DNA of 64,000 nucleotides, from positions 28,533,453-28,597,452 of the forward strand of contig JAOANR010000014.1 in assembly GCA_030278955.1 (NCBI GenBank), given 5' to 3'. Positions 1-10,682 of this stretch are shown piece by piece. Below the pieces are notes generated by a model. It was not told the origin of the DNA. It searched no databases and saw only the letters and a program-made list of their open reading frames with translations. The DNA is from Hygrophila difformis. Lineage: Eukaryota > Streptophyta > Magnoliopsida > Lamiales > Acanthaceae. The translations under genes were made by a program, and so were the position numbers. How positions within the stretch are numbered: the stretch's first letter is position 1; each line of letters starts with the position of its first letter.

Positions 1-305
1 TGATTTTAGAACATGAGTTTGTACATGATTCATGGCTTTTACCCAATACCATTTTCTCTGTTGTCAAATAACAAATATTATTTTTTTGTCTAGGAACTTG
101 TAAGATTTCACAACACTGGTCCTTCATGGCTCCCGTGTGATTGCTATGAGCATCGAAGATGGCTATGAGGAAAGTCCCCAACTTCCTCAGCTGGATCTCA
201 TCTCTGTTATAGGAAGATTTTCTATGATTTATTTACAGAGACTGAAAATAAATCTTACCAATATCTTTTGGACTCTTATTTCCGAAATTCAGGAGTTCTT
301 ACCAG
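1..305. other. Unassigned flank, no recognisable gene
   Basis: AT-rich sequence with only short open frames. Its right edge ends in a plausible splice acceptor (ending CCAG) for the myosin-like exon that follows, so it may be the captured intron of that gene. I recognise no coding homology in it. Confidence 0.3.
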
Positions 306-659
306 GTGTGTTTATGAAGAAAGACGAAGGGAGGCAGCCTCTATTAGGATCCCAAGAGGTGCACGGATGTACCTTGCTAGAAAACTAGATAAAAAAACTT
401 TGCTTGTCTTCTGTCTTAATCCAATCAGGAATGCGTGGGATGGCTTCACGTGACAATCTTCGTTCAAAACAACGAACAACTGCTGCGATTCTGGTCCAGG
501 TAAAGTTAGCTTATCACTACCACCTGAGGGATGAAACAACACCATTAGTTTATTTCAAATATGTTTGATAATGTGTTTGTGTTACTACAGAGTTATGGTA
601 GGAAATTCTTGGCGTGTTCATCATATAAGAAGTTGAAGAAAGCTGCAATTGCCACACAG
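306..659 (+). pseudogene. Myosin XI neck (IQ-motif) gene fragment, broken
   Basis: Two exon-like blocks (about 306-499 and 591-659) separated by a GT-AG intron encode successive IQ-like repeats. Visible stretches are RRREAASIRI, GMRGMASRDNLRSKQRTTAA and KFLACSSYKKLKKAAIATQ. This pattern of A-x-x-I-Q plus basic residues is typical of the light-chain-binding neck of plant class XI myosins, the actin motors of organelle transport. Head, coiled coil and globular tail are absent. The reading frame shifts by one base near a run of A at 391-400, so this is a pseudogene piece. It is followed by unrelated gene fragments on the same strand, which suggests capture by a mobile element and not a decayed resident gene. 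Confidence 0.72.
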
Positions 660-851
660 TATTGCCAATTTTGAAAGGCAATATCAGGCGATGTATTGAT
701 TCTATTACGTCAAGTATTCATGTTAGTGAATACTGATGATCCTGGCAACATGATTTTGTATTAAGGTGTATTCTCAAGTTTTCCATCTCTCAAACTTCTT
801 TTTCTAATTCTGTTGACAATTGGACATGTGATTCTTATGTTTGTTACTTAG

Positions 852-1090
852 GAGGGATATTTGGTGAGGTTAACCAACTTGCAGTCCAATACTACAATAA
901 TATTGTAAACAATCTCCGGCTTAGAGGTATTTTTCTTATCCCAGTTACATATTTAAGCTTCCATGAATCCTATTTTAGACTGTTCCGATTGATATGGAGC
1001 AAGGCTTGATGTAGGTATTGAGCCTTTTGTAACAATTTTCCACAATGAATATCGTCAAGAACTGGAGGATAGATTCGGGGGGTGGCTAAG
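852..1090 (+). pseudogene. GH1 beta-glucosidase fragment
   Basis: Two short coding relics separated by about 85 bases. Bases 852-929 read ...VNQLAVQYYNNIVNNLRLRG and 1014-1090 read GIEPFVTIFHNEYRQELEDR followed by FGGWLS. Both are hallmark segments of plant family 1 glycosyl hydrolases, where the second normally reads G-x-E-P-F/Y-V-T-x-x-H-W-D-x-P-Q-A-L-E-D-x-Y-G-G-x-L-S. The W-D-x-P after the histidine is lost (NEYR instead), and the catalytic glutamate regions are absent. It is a fragment of an enzyme that hydrolyses beta-glucosides and cannot be functional alone. Confidence 0.72.
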
Positions 1091-1265
1091 TCCTTTGATG
1101 CAGTTAAGTCCAATCCAATTGTGAATGCCTAAGAATTCAATGTGAGCACAGCATAATTGCGCTGGTATGTAGCAGGTGTGTATTTAGCTGGTGTGTATTT
1201 AATGTAATTGCAATATTTTCTTTCTTACTGCCCCCATAATTGCGCTGATCTAGAATTCAGTGTGA

Positions 1266-3123
1266 GCACAACATGCGATGTCCCTGGCATTAAAAATTTA
1301 TTGCCACAAAGTTGGAGGGATATGGAATTCTTTGACAACATATATAAGCTTGTCGGAGTACCTGTTATCACGGTGCAGTTGCGGTATAATGGCTGGGTTA
1401 CGGAGTTAAGAGACATTGAACTTTCACGGTGAGTTTCTGCAACAACACAGTTATAGTTACATCCATGGTGCTTCATTATTTACTGTAGAGAGAGTTGAAC
1501 TTGCTAATTTTAACCCGTCCTGTTTGTCAGGCAATTGAACCAAGCTGTGGGTCTGGATAATCTGCTCCACACTCCGGATGCTGATTTTTCATGTTTTGCA
1601 GACCTTGCACTCACATCGCCCCAGGACTATTACCTTGAGGGCCGAGGATCATTGCTTCAGTAAATTTACTGTTAAATTTTTTGATGTTTTAAGCTAATGT
1701 TGTTTTCCCAGCTAGAGTGGCACTCTACGGAAATGTTGTTTAGACTATATTTGTTTAGATACTTTCGCTCAAACCTTGGTTATTCGCTTGTCTATAGGTG
1801 TGTAATTACACCTGGGGATCCTTACATGCCTCTTTCAAACGATGAAATTGTGGAACGAGTGTCAAAGCAGGTGAGCATGCTCATTTTTATTATGTAGCTT
1901 CCAAAATAAATAAGATCAGGTTGGATTGTGATTTTATATGCAATTCTTTTCAAAATTAAGATTTTCATTAGGCTACAAAATTACCGTGTTGGTTGTGGTC
2001 ATCTGGTGAACAGCATCGTACATTCTTAAATCTAGAAAGTACCGGTTGGAGTTAACGTAGGTGAAATCAAGAAAATCAAACAAGTGATGATGATTATAAA
2101 AAGAATGCTCTTCTTTCCAACCTTAAATTCTATTATTTCTTGAATCTGAAAAGTTGTTGATATTTACTGTTTGTTGCTGAGTTGCTCAATTTCTGCACTC
2201 AAATCTCACCCTGCGTTGGTGATTCCTGATTTCTTTGCCCAGGTATTCGAACTTTTTCCATCATCCCGTGGCCTACAAGTTACATGGTCATCTGTTGTGA
2301 AGATTGCACAGTCGCTATATCGTGAAGAACCCGGTAAAGATCCATTCAGACCTAACCAGAAGACACCTATAAAGAACTTCTTCCTTGCTGGTTCTTACAC
2401 CAAACATGTTTACCTTTACTGCATTCAGTTATTTATTTGTTCTCACAAAGTTCTCTTATTCTGATAAGTATCTATGCCATTGCACTAAAACTGAGACATT
2501 GAGATTTATGTTGATCAATTTAAAACTAAAGAAAACCTAATTTGGAGAAAAATGAGGATTGTGAAAAATGAAACCATTTTAAAATTAGACGAATCGAATA
2601 ACTTATGCAGAAATATGAAAGGTAGAATGGATCTACTTAAAAGTAATAAGATAGTTGTAATATGTAAACTGAAATGATAAATTTGGTATTGATCATATGG
2701 AGACATGTCCCGGATGGGAACTATGTAAACTAATCTCACAACATGAGATAAGATTTAGCATGTGATTGAGTCTACTAATTTTTTTTCTTTATTGTTTAGT
2801 AGTAAAACACCAAGCTTATAATCAATTAAGATGCATTTCTTGTCATCAAATCAACAGAATAGAACTTTTCGATATTTAGGGGGATTCATATGCTACATTA
2901 GAACTTGACTACAGGTACTACCCTGATGCTTAAAATACACATGATCTCCATTGTTTGTTTGGATGAGCAGGATTATATAGACAGCATGGAAGGTGCAACG
3001 CTGTCGGGGAGGCAAGCATCGGCCGACATATGCAATGCGGGTGAAGATTTATTGGCTTTGCAGGAGACTCTTCTTGCAACAGCTGCAGGGGGTACTACAT
3101 CTGATCAGCTTATCCCAGCATAA
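1266..3123 (+). pseudogene. ZDS: Zeta-carotene desaturase, 3'-terminal exons only
   Basis: Five exons encode the C-terminal part of ZDS, the plastid carotenoid enzyme that turns zeta-carotene into lycopene: about 1266-1428, 1531-1659, 1798-1870, 2243-2404/2407 and 2971-3123 (TAA). Conserved stretches include [75 protein letters not shown] and [20 protein letters not shown]. Splice phases match across most junctions. The donor after the G-S-Y-T-K segment is not at its usual place; a GT three bases on would change Q to H. The N-terminal FAD-binding half is missing: upstream lies the beta-glucosidase fragment. It is a truncated copy, though the retained exons are little decayed. Confidence 0.85.
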
Positions 3124-3289
3124 TTGATTATGATTAATATTATTATTATTATGGAGAGGAGACCATGCATTATGCCGCACAGATTTTGGGTCTAAGTTGA
3201 AAACAGATCTTTCTTCTATGAACCTTGATAACTTGAAACTTGATATTTTTTAGCGAACAGGTTAATCGAACTTGACATATGTGTTGACA

Positions 3290-3440
3290 TCAAACTCACC
3301 ACAGGAACAACGGGATAAAGTCGGACTGTCTCGGTCAAGGCTGAGTGAAGATAATGCATCTTCTCGAGAGTTTCCTCAGTTTTTTGAATCTGCTCATTAA
3401 CTATTCTGTAAACAACCTTCCATTCATGTTGCCTACCAGG
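3290..3440 (-). pseudogene. Cytochrome P450 K-helix fragment
   Basis: On the - strand the frame reads TEETLEKMHYLHSALTETVR then LYPVVPVV. This is the region leading into and including the K-helix E-x-x-R motif (ETVR) and the following L-Y-P-x-V-P, as in the CYP86/CYP704 group of plant fatty-acid hydroxylases. Neither the haem-binding cysteine loop nor the I-helix is present nearby, so only a shard of the gene remains. It is the only fragment of the left-hand mosaic lying on the - strand. The subfamily is a guess. Confidence 0.65.
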
Positions 3441-3856
3441 TAAGTGGAAGAGCCTTGGAAGATTCAATTCGCATTTCAACAAAATTTTCAGAGATGGAGA
3501 GCATGTATTCTTCTATGAACTCCATGATGTTGCTTACATATTTATCACTTCTTCAAGCAAATTGTATACCTTTGATTGATGCAGCATCCTAATTTCATGA
3601 AAATAAAAATGGTTCAGTGAGAGATTACTGCTATTTTCTTTGCTCATTGCATTTGATTTTTCTGTTTTTCTAATATCGTGATAAGGATGCAATTATCTTA
3701 TACTTTACATATTTTTCCATTTTCCATTGTCCTACAGTAAAAATATCTATTTATAAAATCGGGTTTTTGCTTACATTTTACTTGATACGTAGGAAGATGT
3801 GTGGGTAATTGTTTTTGTTGATTATTGCTTGATTTTGTGCTTCTAAAATTCGTTAG

Positions 3857-6274
3857 ATATGAAGTAATTGTCAATGTTGTGCCTGAAGTGAAATGGATTC
3901 CTGAAGATGGATACAAGAATTTGAAAATTGTTGTCGAGATAGATAAGGAAATAGATGCCCATACTGCAATGGAACAAGAATTGAAGCGTCGTCACAACAC
4001 CCTTGGTTCACTTAGAATTGTTGCTGACCGAGGACTTGAGGTAAAGAGCTGGTGTTTGGCACTCTTTTTTGTATCATTATATCCCTCGAGTCTTGAACCT
4101 TCTGTCTATATCAGGAAGTTACAAAATTTCTGCCTAACCAATATCCTGTGCTAATAATCACTTGAAAGTTTACTCGGCAACTTCTTTCACTGTAATGATG
4201 CTATTTAAAAGATGGATGGCACATTTAGCTTTCATTTAACTAATTGGAAAACTTAAATCCTCTCCAGGTGGGTGATGTTGCCGTACTTGATATATCAGCT
4301 ACAACAATTGAACAAGATGAATCCCCTGCCCAAAGGATACCATCTGCTGAGAGTAAAGGTCTGTGTGCATGTGTTACATTTCATTAAGATCTCAATAAGC
4401 CTTGCTTGGACATTATACTGTACCAATCTTAGTGACATGTATCAGGAGCTGTAGAGAAAGGTTGTGATGTTTTTGATATTTTTTATACCCATTTCTGTTG
4501 ATTAAGTGGCTTTAATTCTGTTGCTTTTCAGGCTTCCAATTTGATACAGAAGATGGGGATAAAGTCCTTCCAGATTTTCTGCAATTGCTTATTGGAATGA
4601 AATGCGGACAAGATTTTATCTGGATGCACAACCATTGAAGAGGTAAGGCATTTGACCCAAACACATATCACGTCATCACATGGTATTGAGTCAAAAATCA
4701 AATAAATCTTATTTGCCCTTGTTTATTGCTTTAAAACACCTCACTGGAGTTTTGCTCTTGCCATCCACAGGTTAAGGAAACCTTATTGCAAAAAATTTCT
4801 TGAATTGGAGCAAACAACCAAGGAACAAGCTATAGATAATGCTATACTGGACCAGATTCAAAAAGTATTATCCTTTTTACGTTAAGATGGCCATTATTAA
4901 AATTGAATCTGTTTTCTTGGCTGCTACATCTTGGATGAGTGATCACTGTCTACTGTATCAATCTATTACCATTTTGGTTGCACAATAACATTTCATTCAC
5001 TGAAATATCAACGTGTCTTCTACTGTTTGTTTGCTCAACATATTTTGCTTGTTTTTAGATGGTTGAAGTTGATATTCCCCCATCTTTGTTCGAGGAACAA
5101 GGCAGCCAGCTTTATGGCGCACAACTCCTGCAAATTCAGGTGAAGATTTACTCACTCGACCATTCTGCCAGTAGGGGTTTAACCTTTTACAGTTTTTAAG
5201 AATAGTTATACAGAAGAATATGTATTTACTGAAGAATCTTTTTCACCAGGCAAACATGAAACTCAATGAACAACAATTGGCATCTTTATCAAGTCCCAGG
5301 GCTGTGAGGGAGTACCTGGAAAGTCAGAAAGAGAACATAACAAATATTATAAAGCAGAATATGGCTGTTGGAGACATATTCAAACGTGAAAATATGCAGG
5401 TATAAATTTCCTCTTTTAGACTGTATGCTGAGAGTTGAGGGTAAAAAAGATGAGAAAGAAGTAAAGAAACAACGCCACAACGGTTTACTTTTTCGTCCTT
5501 GGTGGGATTTGGCTGGTCCACCTGACTATTTATTTTTAAATTTCATTCTACGCGTGATTTGTTTACAATTTTAGTCATTTGGCCAGGTGCCTATAAATAT
5601 GCTTAGTGTAAGGCCCCAAGTCCTGCATTTTATGCTTTTTTATCCTGTAACTATTGTGGTGTTGAATTTTTAGCATATATTTGGTCATGCTCATTTTAAT
5701 CTTTTTGCAATTTAAGTTATTTGCCCATCTTGACACTTTGTTGGATAAGGGTTCAAATTTGAACCGTTACAGTGGCCATGTTCATCTCTTAGTCCACTGA
5801 GTCCACCTTAGACATTGATTGAGGGGAAATTAAACAAGATTAGTTTGTTTTGGTTGCCTTCTTAATAATTTTGTATTGATTTTTTACCTTAATCATAAGC
5901 ACAACATTTTCAACGCAAATTGTTCACCATCTTATATAAAAAATGAAAAAGGTATAAATTAATAGTTTCAATCATTACCATATTTAAACTTTTTTTTCGT
6001 ATGCATAAAGCTCTAAAATTTGAAACATCGTTGGGGGAAGAAGATATATTTTGAAGGGACCTCTTAAAATATCAAAGTTGCATCTGTCTTGTCAGAAGTC
6101 GTAAGAACACGCCTCTTAAGCCTTGTGATTGTTTTCCTTTGAGATTTTCGGCTCAATTGATATATTGCCCTGATGCAGATAATGACAGAGGAGCTGGTTA
6201 AGGAGGTTGAGAATTCAATTGCTGAGTTCAAAAACCACAAACGAGAATACGATGAAGAAAGTGTTAAGGCACAG
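3857..6274 (+). pseudogene. TIG: Chloroplast trigger-factor-like protein TIG, internal exons, broken
   Basis: Seven exons with GT-AG borders: 3857-4040, 4268-4358, 4532-4642, 4771-4864, 5059-5139, 5250-5399 and 6179-6274. They match trigger-factor-like peptidyl-prolyl isomerase/chaperone: an N-terminal domain end (VPEVKWIPEDGYKNLKIVVE), the start of the FKBP-type domain (VGDVAVLDISATTIEQDE) and the C-terminal helical domain (FEEQGSQLYGAQLLQIQ, KLNEQQLASLSSPRAV, IIKQNMAVGDIFKREN, TEELVKEVENSIAEFKNH). Most of the FKBP core is deleted within exon 3, where the frame changes just before the C-T-T-I-E-E segment. Exon 4 has a further frameshift after VKETLLQK. Transit peptide, ribosome-binding N terminus and the final exon are absent. 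It is a pseudogene fragment on the same strand as ZDS and myosin. Confidence 0.83.
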
Positions 6275-6893
6275 GTTACAATGGGCCTGGAAAGAACCCA
6301 CCTTCACTGCCGCCCTCACCTTGGCCGCTCACTGCCGCCAGCCTCAGCCGTTTCCTGCCACCGTCGCCGCCATCCACTCCCCCCCCCCAAAAAAATTCCA
6401 GGTTTAAAATCGTACACTCACAGACTCTGTTTATCCATATACATAAATAAATATACTGTGCATAATTTTGTTCCTCCGATATTTCTCCTAAATTTGACTT
6501 ACTTCCCAATTTATAGAATTTACATACACTTACTTACAATTATACCTACTTCCCGACAGGCGAAAATACATCCTTTGCTCGCTGTGCATCTGCACAGCAC
6601 CTCAACTTGTGCTTTACTTACGTGATGCTCACTTTAACCAATTATTTGTATTTTCAGATTAGATTGCAAGGGTAGCACCTCCGTATATATGATACATATA
6701 ACTTAAATTCTGTAAGCTGTGTATCAACTTCAAACCCTCCTAAACATCAACCCCTAACTTGTTACAAGGTACAGAACTTTATCCACTTATTTATTTTTTT
6801 TACTTTAATGATGAGTTTCTGGTTGTAGTTTTTAATACGACTTCATATTCTGGAATCAATAGTTGTACAAGCCACTATCGATACATGTGCAGG
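6275..6893. other. Non-coding stretch after the TIG fragment
   Basis: Contains a C-rich, proline-biased run at 6290-6405 and AT-rich sequence with no recognisable domain. The open frames here look like chance translations. Confidence 0.4.
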
Positions 6894-7044
6894 CTGTGAT
6901 TGAATCTCCACCTGAACAAGACCCTATTGGATTTGATATCGTGAGCATGGAAAAGGGTTAGCTTGGTTAAATGGAAATGAGAATGGACGGTACTGGCCTA
7001 GAAAAGCCTCCAGTGATTCATGTGTTGAGAAATGTGATTATAGA
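6894..7044 (+). pseudogene. Unidentified cysteine-rich gene fragment, 5' half
   Basis: An exon-like block after a CAG acceptor. One frame gives PPEQDPIGFDIVSMEK; after a one-base frame change it gives NGNENGRYWPRKASSDSCVE then KCDYR. The block is cut at 7044 by the Gypsy-A retrotransposon and resumes at 41318, where the same frame continues with cysteine-rich sequence. I do not recognise the family. The cysteines (C-x-x-x-C before the insertion, C-x-x-x-C after it) could be a metal-binding or disulphide region. Confidence 0.4.
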
Positions 7045-9646
7045 TGTAATACCCGAGAATTTTACAACATAAATAAATAAATAAATACAATAAATAAATA
7101 AATATAATAAATAAACAAATAAACAAATATAATAAATAAATAAACATAGAAGAAATAAATATAGACGAAATGGGAAATGAAATTAATTAAGGAGATTAAT
7201 TTAAACAAAAGAAATTAAGTAAAGTAAAAGGGTGATTTAATCAATTATCGGGTTCCCGTGTACCCGATATAAATGAACTCGAGAATTCGAGCCAAAACGT
7301 AACATTTGATCCGAAAGAAATAACGACACGAAATAGGAACCCGGGGAGAGTCCGGAAATTGGAATCCGGGAGCATAGAGGGATAGAAACCCGAAAGAGAG
7401 GCGGAAAAGCACGACGGATCGCACGACCCGCCCGGACCGGAGTCCAGGCGCTAGCCGCGCGCTGACCGCGCGCTAATGATGGGAAACGCGCGCCAACCCC
7501 GCGCCACACGACAGATTCGCCCGTTGCGTGAATCTCTCGCCCGAACGCGGATTTTTCAACTTTCGGTTGAACGTCTCTCGACTCAAGACCCTTAGGGTCA
7601 GATTTTGGACGCCCTAAGACCTAGACATCTATAAATAAACCCCCTCGGAAGCCTAAACTCTTTTTCAAAACCCTACGTTACTCTCTACACACACAAGTCG
7701 AAATCCCAGAGTCTACGAAGGCATCGAACACCAAGGCAGCAGCTTTGGACGAAAATCAAAGGATCTCCGACGTGTGGTAAGTTCTAGTCCATCAGATTCT
7801 TCTTAGTTTCAATCCGAAAACGGATTCTAACCCCGTCTCTTTCCTCTCTACACCTTGAATTGGATCTAGAACGTAGAACCCGACGAACGGAGAGGAGAAA
7901 TGGTGATCTGGAAGCCACGCCTCCGAAATAGACATTCCGGACGTTCAAAAATCAGTAAGTTAACTCTTACATGGTTTTGGGAGGTTTTAAAACGTTCGAA
8001 ACTAAAAGATTTAACAAGAACTCGTAAGTCTGCCAACTTATATTTTCTACAGACACAACAGTTTTGATGAATTTTTCCAAACTTTAAAACGACTTCAAAC
8101 GGAAAAACTTAAAATACGAAAAATGTTCCTAAGGCTTAGATCTATCTACTGTAAGTTTTTGAGAATTTTTAGAGACGATTTGATATGTGAAAACCAACCG
8201 AAACCGAACTGCTTGAATCTAGATCTTGAAATTCTTGATAGAACTTAGGTATGATCTTGATCACGTTTTTGACATAGGTTCCAGACCGATTTAGATCTTT
8301 GGCTGAACATGAAAATTGTAGATAATTGTCTTAAGATGGTCTCTGTAAAATTTCATCAAATTTGGAGTTGAATTACTATGGTAGAATTCGAAATCTTTAG
8401 ACTGTGACATATAAAATTCGGACAGATTTGTGGTTCTGTGAAAATTAGTGTTTTTGACCTATTTCGGTATCTCGGATTGAAAAAGTTAAAACACGAAAGT
8501 TGTAGATCTCAATCGTGAAATTTTGGAATTTTTGGAATTAAATCTGATTTAAGACGAATTTTAGAGTAAACTGTGGTTTACCGGAAACAAAATCTTGAAA
8601 TCTTGTTGAAACATGGAATTAACCTTTAGGGTTGAAATGAGTTGAGATACTATTTTTAAATAAAGATAATTGAAGTCAGATTTTTAAAATTTAAATCCCC
8701 TTACAAACTTGATAAATTAAAATTAGGGGTGAGTGCTCTGCAGGGTGCCCCCTAACGATTCACTTCCTGCCTTAATGGACGATGGTGACCCCGCGCGCTA
8801 AACTTGAGATATGATATTGCCAAAACGGCGAAATATAGAGCCTACACTCTCGAGAATATCCACATGGGTTTCCCGAGGCTCCGGAGTGGTACTGGGTATG
8901 GCTGATACGGTTGCGGCCGCCGGGCTACCGGCTAAACTTGTTGATATCGCGATGCTATCGTGAAACTTTGAAATACCGAATCTGATATGTAATGGGGATA
9001 TTAAATTAAATTAAACTGAACTAAATTACGTTTGTTGCCCAACTAAATTATTTAAATGCTTTATTTAAATTATGGCTATTATTCTAAGTCATGTGAAATG
9101 TGTTATTAAATAGAGCCTGAAACAAATTATGCTATTGGATAGTTGATTAGATTAAACTGAATATTATGTTATTATCATGCTTTTAGTTAATTATCAAATT
9201 ATGGCTTTTAAACCCTACGATCATGCAGTGTTAACTTACTCAGCAAGTTGTGCTGACCAAACCCTTTTTATTCCTTTTTCTTACAGAGTATGTGGAATGA
9301 GCATGTATGGGCACGATTCATGCATGGAATTTTGGGAAACATTATTTTGCTTTTAAATTCGTACTTTAGACTATATTATGAACGGGCCTGTTTAACCCGT
9401 GTTTTGGCCATGTCGGCCCTATTTATATTTTCCGCTGCGATACTATATTAAAATAATTATTTCCGCTACGCTATGATATTATTATTTTCGAATTATATTG
9501 TATGGGCTATTTTGAATGATTTAAATGTTTTAAATACTGCAATACCTAGCCTTGCATCTCTTTAGTAAGCTCGGAGAAACCGTGTCTTACTAGGGAGATG
9601 TGGCGGTGACATCCCGACCTGGGTGACCAAAAACCGGGGTGTTACA
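7045..9646 (+). repeat. Gypsy-A 5' LTR
   Basis: 2602 bp, near-copy of 38702-41317. It begins with a TAAA-type simple-repeat tract (7070-7150), then a block of CGCGCG palindromes (7448-7503), a TATA box (7629-7637), and a G-rich run before the terminal GTTACA. Open frames inside it are not real genes. Confidence 0.95.
7629..7637 (+). promoter_or_regulatory. LTR TATA box (CTATAAATA)
   Basis: A canonical plant TATA box. The same motif sits at the equivalent place in the other LTRs, for example TTTATAGAT on the + strand of the reversed Gypsy-B LTR near 19305-19313. Transcription, and hence the R region, would begin about 30 bases downstream. Confidence 0.65.
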
Positions 9647-9649
9647 AGT

Positions 9650-9661
9650 TGGTATCAGAGC
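9650..9661 (+). other. Gypsy-A primer binding site (initiator tRNA-Met)
   Basis: TGGTATCAGAGC lies three bases after the LTR end. It is complementary to the 3' end of plant initiator tRNA-Met, the usual primer for this class of element. Confidence 0.92.
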
Positions 9662-9880
9662 CCGGCTATTTTTAAAAGTATTATTTTTAAATTATTATTA
9701 TTTTTAAACCATTATTATTTTTAAACTATTATTAATATTTTGACTATTATTTTAAATTTTAAGGTACTATTTCCATGGAAAATTTTTATTTTAAAACCCA
9801 TGGAAAAAATATATATAAAGTCCATTAAATTATTTTTGGGGGGGATCATCATTTGCATTTGCATATTGCATCTCTCCTAT

Positions 9881-10030
9881 GAACTTAGGATCTTGGCGAA
9901 TTGAACTTAGAATCTTGGCAAAACATGAACTTAGAATCTTGGCGAATTAAACTCAGAATCTTGGCAAAAACTTGAACTTAGAATCTTGGCGAAATTGAAC
10001 TTAGAATCTTGGCGAATATTAACTTAGATC
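9881..10030 (+). repeat. Gypsy-A leader tandem repeats
   Basis: Six full copies and one partial copy of a 22-24-bp unit with core CTTAGAATCTTGGCGAA lie between the primer site and the first ORF. Equivalent but fewer copies occur in the leaders of Gypsy-B and Gypsy-C. Confidence 0.9.
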
Positions 10031-10045
10031 TCTTGCTTGTGCTAG

Positions 10046-10381
10046 ATGGCTAGTCAAGACGTGATGCAGTTGATGATCAGGATGATGAGCGTTCATCTTG
10101 ATTCCCACCAAACCCTAGAGCAAATGAAGTACCGTATGGCTCAATTGGAGGCCAATTTACATCACATGGGCAACTTGAGAGAGGCGGATCATCACCGCAT
10201 AAACCAACTCGAACGCCAAGTCCAAACCCTCACTACACAAAACTTAATACTAAAGGAATACATCGATGCCCACGGGCAAGACTTGAACACTATCTTTGAC
10301 GAGCTACTGCCGGCGAGTTCGGAGGAGGAAGATCCGGAGGAAGATCCTGCTACCCCACCGGAGGACGTCATGAGACGCTAG
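10046..10381 (+). CDS. Gypsy-A extra coiled-coil ORF upstream of gag
   Basis: A 111-residue protein starting MASQDVMQLMIRMMSVHLDS. Heptad-like spacing (QMKYRMAQLEANLHHMGNLR and later NQLERQVQTLTTQNL) predicts a coiled coil over roughly residues 20-85. The end is acidic (SSEEEDPEEDPATPPED). It has no zinc knuckle or enzymatic motif. It lies between the leader repeats and gag, in sense with the element. A homologue of 199 residues occupies the same place in Gypsy-B (24677-25276), with a conserved start, coiled coil and acidic tail, so it is probably a genuine element protein. A role as an oligomerising or gag-partner protein is inference only; I know no named family for it. Confidence 0.7.
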   Translation: MASQDVMQLMIRMMSVHLDSHQTLEQMKYRMAQLEANLHHMGNLREADHHRINQLERQVQTLTTQNLILKEYIDAHGQDLNTIFDELLPASSEEEDPEEDPATPPEDVMRR

Positions 10382-10682
10382 AGATTCTATAGTTAGATAC
10401 TATTTTGCTAGGAAAATATTTCTACTTTTGTACTAAAATCCCTTTTGAGGAAATAAAATGCCCGATTTATTTATAATAAATCGAAAAAAAAACGGACAGA
10501 TCTGTTCGCACACAAAAAAAAAATCGAAATAAGAAAAAATTAAAATAAAACCCCGAAGCGTACAGCGTTTCTTAGTTCAATCGAGCACCACGTGCTAAAT
10601 CACAAAACACATATACATTTATAGAAATTGCTTAGACTATATACTAAATTCACAAGTCCTAATCTACCCTATTTGTACCAGA
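10382..10682 (+). other. Spacer between extra ORF and gag
   Basis: No ORF. AT-rich with several short A runs, ending just before the gag start. Confidence 0.5.

Noticed and set aside
137..304. Coding exon before the myosin-like block
   Set aside because: Open in one frame but without similarity to a myosin head or other protein I recognise; more likely intron.
7237..7509. Open frames in LTRs (for example 7237-7509, 18997-19320, 29427-30240, 34604-35001)
   Set aside because: They lie in promoter or leader parts of LTRs, recur only because LTRs recur, and show no domain.
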